Assembly (NCBI RefSeq): GCF_003937825.1
Contig: NZ_RSFW01000020.1
Location: 124,001 to 188,000, forward strand
Direction of reading: 5' to 3'
Length of the DNA stretch: 64,000 nucleotides
Origin: Mesobacillus subterraneus
GTDB taxonomy: Bacteria > Bacillota > Bacilli > Bacillales > Cytobacillaceae
Shown: positions 60,551 through 64,000 of the stretch, in pieces
How positions within the stretch are numbered: position 1 is the first letter of the stretch
How the letters are laid out: every line of letters begins with the position of its first letter
Notes under the pieces: generated by a model
Seen by the model: only the letters and a program-made list of their open reading frames with translations
The model's database searches: none
What the model was told of the DNA's origin: nothing
Position numbers and translations under genes: made by a program

Positions 60551-63382
60551 CTAATTGTTTTCAACAGATAATGGCTCCTCTTCTTGGATACCATTTAGAA
60601 TGACATCTAGAATTCTTTGATTGTTATTTTGATCCTGTACAGTAAAGATCCAATCGAATCTCTCGTCAACGATTTCCAGTGGCCTGAAATCACGGAGGGC
60701 AGCGTTTTCTATTTTATTTAGCAGTTCTTCCTCTGTAGAAACAATATCTCCCAGAAAGGTTTCCTCGATAGGCCGTAAAATTCCAGTAGAGAAAAACATA
60801 TCAGGATCAAAATGGTAATAAATTACAGGCTTCCTCAGATAAGTAAAATCAAACGATACGGATGAATAATCTGTAATCATCAGGATATTATCCTTGATTA
60901 GATTCTGGACATCTACTTCTCCCAACTTAATAAGCCTAATTCTTTTATTATCAATATCAATATTATCGGCTATATACTCTTGCATCCTGTAATGCGGATA
61001 AAAATTCAGCTTCAAATCATATCTCTCAAGGATCTCAGCTAATCTAGCCGAGGTAATAAAACTAAGATATTTATTGAAATAACTTGAGTTAATAAGCTTC
61101 TCTTCATTAACAATCCATTCTCTCCATGTAGGAATTAGTAATATTTCCCGATTAGGATGATGATTCTCCTGCAGTTTATCAAACCTCGCCAATCCTGTAG
61201 CAGCTACTTCATGCCATTCATAGCCAAACTTATTAACCACCATGGTTTTTTCTGGGATAGAAGAAACGATAAATATGTCAAATGGATATTTATAATATTT
61301 CTTATGATAAGGAACATTCTTTCTGCCAAGGACACCATGCTGCAGAAATATTTTTTGAGCTTCCCTATAATTTTTCATTTTGGCTCCCTTAAAAGGAAGG
61401 ATATAATCCAAATCGTGCGTCCCGATGAATTTGGAAGCCTCTATACTTTTTTCTATATGTTCATCACTGCCAATAAAGAGGACATTGCCAATAGATTTTA
61501 GCTTCTCTGCATCTGGCGCATGCTCCTCTATAGCATAATAGATCTCAATTTCAGGATGATTCTCTCTAATATATTCAAAGAACCTTAGACCATTGTCCTG
61601 AGCAGTGTCTGGTCGCTCACCCACAAGCCACACATTCTTTGAAGGTGCTAGATCTGCACTCCTTTGTATAAGTTCATACGACTTCCTATTATACCGAAAG
61701 CTTTCTAACTTCAAGTTGCCCTTAGGTGTGATGGTAAGATAATATTCAGTAACGATTTCCGAATTAGTATCCACCGCGTCATGAACCTGAATATCGTCCT
61801 TATAATAGTCAAACTCTTTTAACCCTATTTTTACCTTTCTATAAAGACCAGGGCCTTCCATTACTAAATAGAAGTCGATGATCTCTTTAAAGTTATTCAC
61901 TAATGCATCTAACTCTTTTAAAGGTATTTCAATACTAAATTTTTTCTTTTGTTTTCCACCGTATCGCCGTCCTTTATAAACCAAGGACTCCTCAGTCATT
62001 CTGTTAACAAGCACCAGTGACACAATAATTTCTTCATGATTAAATTTGTTGTACGAAAACTTAGTAATTCCCTCAAGAATCAGCCGGCCATTGTCAATAT
62101 GATAGTCATTAACATACTTGACCAAAGGAATGCGTGAATATACAAATGATAAACCATTATATTTAGTTCGATAGAACATCGTATAATATTGGTCTTCATC
62201 ACTCTTGAGATATGCGGTTGTTATCTTATTTATCAGGGAAAGTTGCTGGTTTTTTATACGGTGATTAAAAAATCCTTCTGACCTTTTAATACCTAGGTAT
62301 ACATCCCACCTTCGGGCACTATCAATAGTCCCATTAGTCAGCTGATGTATTTGGATAGCGCTCAATACCTCCAAGTGATTCCCCTTGATATCAATCTCAC
62401 ACTTATAATCGAAAAACTCGTTTGTATCCCTTTGATGAAGACGCAAATAGATTTCGTCGAAACCTTTTGTAAATATTTTGGAATCTTTCGGAAATTTAAA
62501 GTGAATAGCATATGTTTGGTCAGCCTCACGAAACTTAATATTAAATGAATCAGGCTTTATTGGCTGAGCTGATAATTTCCCGGAAATCTTTCCATTTTTC
62601 ATCTTGGTTCTCAAAACAAGCGATTCTTTAAATCCTGGGATTTGCATTTCGATATGACAATTTTCCTCATGCCTTCTCTTTATATAACAAGGAAAGTATT
62701 TTTCAAATCCTTCACCATTCACTAAAATGAAGAAGTTCCATTTACCCTTTGGCAAATATCGGTCTTGCGGTATTTCAATCTTAGCAACATATTCATTTCC
62801 TTTAATAAGGAGTGGAGCTTTCATGTTAACTCCATTTGAAGTTCTTAATGTCAAAAAGAATTGAGCGTCTGGAAAATGAGTTAAAAAAGTATCATTTAGA
62901 ATTTCCCCTGAAGCTAATACAGTATCTCGATCCGAGCTAATGGATGTTATGAAATTAGGAAGGTCATACATTGCCTCCAAGTCGCAAAGGGAACCAGTTC
63001 GAAAAAAAACTCTTCTATGCCTGTCTCGTCTCACAAAAAACAGATGAGTATTGGTTTCAAAATAATCTATCGAATGATTTTCATCAAAATTGTTGATGAA
63101 GCGCACTCTAAATTTCTTGCCTTGCGCAGTAATAAATAGATAATAATTCTTCTTTTCTGCAGGAAGATTTATTTCATTTCTATTTAAAGAAAATTTATAC
63201 ACAACGCTCTCATTTGTTGAATTGTCCACAATACCAGGCAAAGAAAGAACAAGATCTTTCTCTTTATTTTGGAAAACCAGGCTTAGTTCTTTTTCAAAGC
63301 TCTCGTATTTTTTATTCAATTCAATATAAAAACTTACTATCCCTTCAACCTCTTCTACTTTAAGAAGTTCTCCGTAGGACAT
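60551..63382 (-). CDS. tagF: Large CDP-glycerol glycerophosphotransferase, TagF-like
   Basis: Probable poly(glycerol phosphate) polymerase. 943 residues from ATG 63382, longer than B. subtilis TagF (746). Residues 1-550 form a beta-rich accessory region. The catalytic domain (about 575-930) shows LVGERPDTAQDNGLRFFEY, GTHDLDYILPFKG, FLQHGVLGRKNV (HG motif), PTWREWI, YPHYRMQEY and TDYSSVSFDFTYLRKP. The start is doubtful: AAAGGAG is 18 nt before ATG, and a basic, open in-frame stretch of about 48 codons lies upstream without ATG, GTG or TTG. Convergent with tagD-tagB. Confidence 0.88.
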   Translation of the reverse strand: MSYGELLKVEEVEGIVSFYIELNKKYESFEKELSLVFQNKEKDLVLSLPGIVDNSTNESVVYKFSLNRNEINLPAEKKNYYLFITAQGKKFRVRFINNFDENHSIDYFETNTHLFFVRRDRHRRVFFRTGSLCDLEAMYDLPNFITSISSDRDTVLASGEILNDTFLTHFPDAQFFLTLRTSNGVNMKAPLLIKGNEYVAKIEIPQDRYLPKGKWNFFILVNGEGFEKYFPCYIKRRHEENCHIEMQIPGFKESLVLRTKMKNGKISGKLSAQPIKPDSFNIKFREADQTYAIHFKFPKDSKIFTKGFDEIYLRLHQRDTNEFFDYKCEIDIKGNHLEVLSAIQIHQLTNGTIDSARRWDVYLGIKRSEGFFNHRIKNQQLSLINKITTAYLKSDEDQYYTMFYRTKYNGLSFVYSRIPLVKYVNDYHIDNGRLILEGITKFSYNKFNHEEIIVSLVLVNRMTEESLVYKGRRYGGKQKKKFSIEIPLKELDALVNNFKEIIDFYLVMEGPGLYRKVKIGLKEFDYYKDDIQVHDAVDTNSEIVTEYYLTITPKGNLKLESFRYNRKSYELIQRSADLAPSKNVWLVGERPDTAQDNGLRFFEYIRENHPEIEIYYAIEEHAPDAEKLKSIGNVLFIGSDEHIEKSIEASKFIGTHDLDYILPFKGAKMKNYREAQKIFLQHGVLGRKNVPYHKKYYKYPFDIFIVSSIPEKTMVVNKFGYEWHEVAATGLARFDKLQENHHPNREILLIPTWREWIVNEEKLINSSYFNKYLSFITSARLAEILERYDLKLNFYPHYRMQEYIADNIDIDNKRIRLIKLGEVDVQNLIKDNILMITDYSSVSFDFTYLRKPVIYYHFDPDMFFSTGILRPIEETFLGDIVSTEEELLNKIENAALRDFRPLEIVDERFDWIFTVQDQNNNQRILDVILNGIQEEEPLSVENN

Positions 63383-63695
63383 AAGATTGTCTATAAAGTA
63401 CTCCTTTAATTTAACCTTTTGTCTGCGGGTTTTATTAATAATTCGTTTTCCTGATTTTTTTATTAAATTGAAGATTCTTTTCGTATTAATTTTAAAGACC
63501 TTCTTTCCAACTAAATCTGTAATTTCTTAATTGATGTGTTATATTTAAAGAATGTGCATTTGTCCAACTGGACTTTCTTTACAATTTTAAATTATTTAAT
63601 GGTCCAAATCAACATACAGCCAAAAGCTAAAGAAACGATAACAAGATACACCGATCTGATACGGAAATGTTTGGATCACTCCATATGTAAATAAT

Positions 63696-63723
63696 TTGAA
63701 ATTGACTAAACCTGTGTTATACT
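63696..63723 (+). promoter_or_regulatory. SigA-type promoter of the terminal acyltransferase gene
   Basis: TTGAAA, 16-nt spacer, TATACT, 59 bp before the ATG at 63783. The interval 63383-63782 otherwise holds the unusual tagF upstream frame and AT-rich sequence. Confidence 0.55.
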
Positions 63724-63782
63724 TTATAGTTTTATAGGATAATTAAATCCGTTTCAACTAAGAAAAAAGAGAGGCGAACAAC

Positions 63783-64000
63783 ATGGTTAAAGAATGGAAT
63801 CTATTAAGGGTTTTTGCCAGCTTAAGTGTTGTCCTCCTGCATAGTACAACCCAGATCTCACGTATCGTAGGGCACCCACAATATGACATCTATTACTTCT
63901 TTAGAATAATCCTTAACTATGCGACACCTACGTTCATTGTTTTGTCCATTATAATATTAGCCAATCGTTATCCAAATCGATTACCTGATAACTTTTGGGC
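63783..64000 (+). CDS. Acyltransferase-3 family membrane protein (3' truncated by window)
   Basis: Starts MVKEWNLLRVFASLSVVLLH, the N-terminal pattern of acyltransferase-3 proteins, in which the His of VLLH is the conserved membrane His. A second hydrophobic stretch (TPTFIVLSIIILAN) follows, and the frame runs off the window. GAGAGG precedes ATG. It may modify a wall or capsule polymer, judging by its teichoic acid neighbours. Confidence 0.85.
   Translation, partial: MVKEWNLLRVFASLSVVLLHSTTQISRIVGHPQYDIYYFFRIILNYATPTFIVLSIIILANRYPNRLPDNFW

Overview
The window is chromosomal DNA of an endospore-forming, flagellated, Gram-positive bacterium of the Bacillaceae. The evidence is a gerA/gerB/gerC germinant-receptor operon, a Bacillus-type order minJ-ctpB-ftsX-ftsE-cccB-prfB-secA-hpf-fliT-fliS-fliD-flaG-hag-csrA-fliW-yviE-flgL-flgK-flgN-flgM-yvyF-comFC-comFA-degV-degU-degS-yvyE-LCP-tagO, and a glycerol-phosphate wall teichoic acid locus. 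The order matches the B. subtilis hag/comF/deg/tag region closely but not exactly: swrA and comFB are not found, and several genes are inserted. The genus cannot be fixed from sequence alone; a Mesobacillus/Neobacillus-like bacillus is my inference.

Layout. 1-3.3 kb: germinant receptor operon (+), cut at its 5' end. 3.3-7.2 kb: a DUF4256 protein and a secreted DNRLRE/FN3/Ig-repeat protein. 7.4-13.7 kb: cell division and envelope genes (MinJ, CtpB, an EnvC/PcsB-like M23 protein, FtsX, FtsE). 14.2-19.7 kb: cytochrome c551, a YitT-type membrane protein, a four-domain CoA-disulfide reductase fusion and a NERD-domain protein. 19.9-25.3 kb: prfB (with its programmed frameshift), secA, a DUF1028 protein and hpf. 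25.5-41.1 kb: late flagellar genes with SigD-type promoters, interrupted by a 1614-residue FN3/Ig repeat surface protein behind a c-di-GMP-I riboswitch, and by a LAGLIDADG endonuclease plus a group I intron core beside hag. 41.1-46.9 kb: comFC-comFA, degV, a small sda-like gene and degU-degS. 47.2-64 kb: yvyE, an LCP ligase and teichoic acid genes (tagO, tagA, tagGH, tagD, tagB-like, tagF-like), a large glucosaminidase and two acyltransferase-3 genes, one broken by an in-frame stop and one cut by the window edge.

Four non-coding observations stand out. (1) Three 145-bp arrays (8821-8965, 18492-18636, 19708-19852) share one design: five units at exactly 21-bp spacing with the core GCAATTA, preceded by either GT or AC, then a 19-bp terminal motif AAGAGAATAATTTTTCCAG. 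Each lies downstream of a gene in that gene's direction. (2) hag is complete, yet just after its stop codon lies a group I intron core (P, Q, R and S elements) followed by a second, differently coded flagellin C-terminus, with a LAGLIDADG gene next to it. (3) The comFA upstream region holds at least five same-direction DnaA boxes. (4) A c-di-GMP-I riboswitch with a terminator/antiterminator precedes the giant FN3 protein.

Together the region couples motility (hag, FliW-CsrA, FlgM-SigD, DegS-DegU), competence, cell division hydrolases (FtsEX with an EnvC-like partner) and wall polymer synthesis. The riboswitch-controlled surface protein between flaG and hag suggests, as inference, a motile-to-sessile output inside the flagellar locus.
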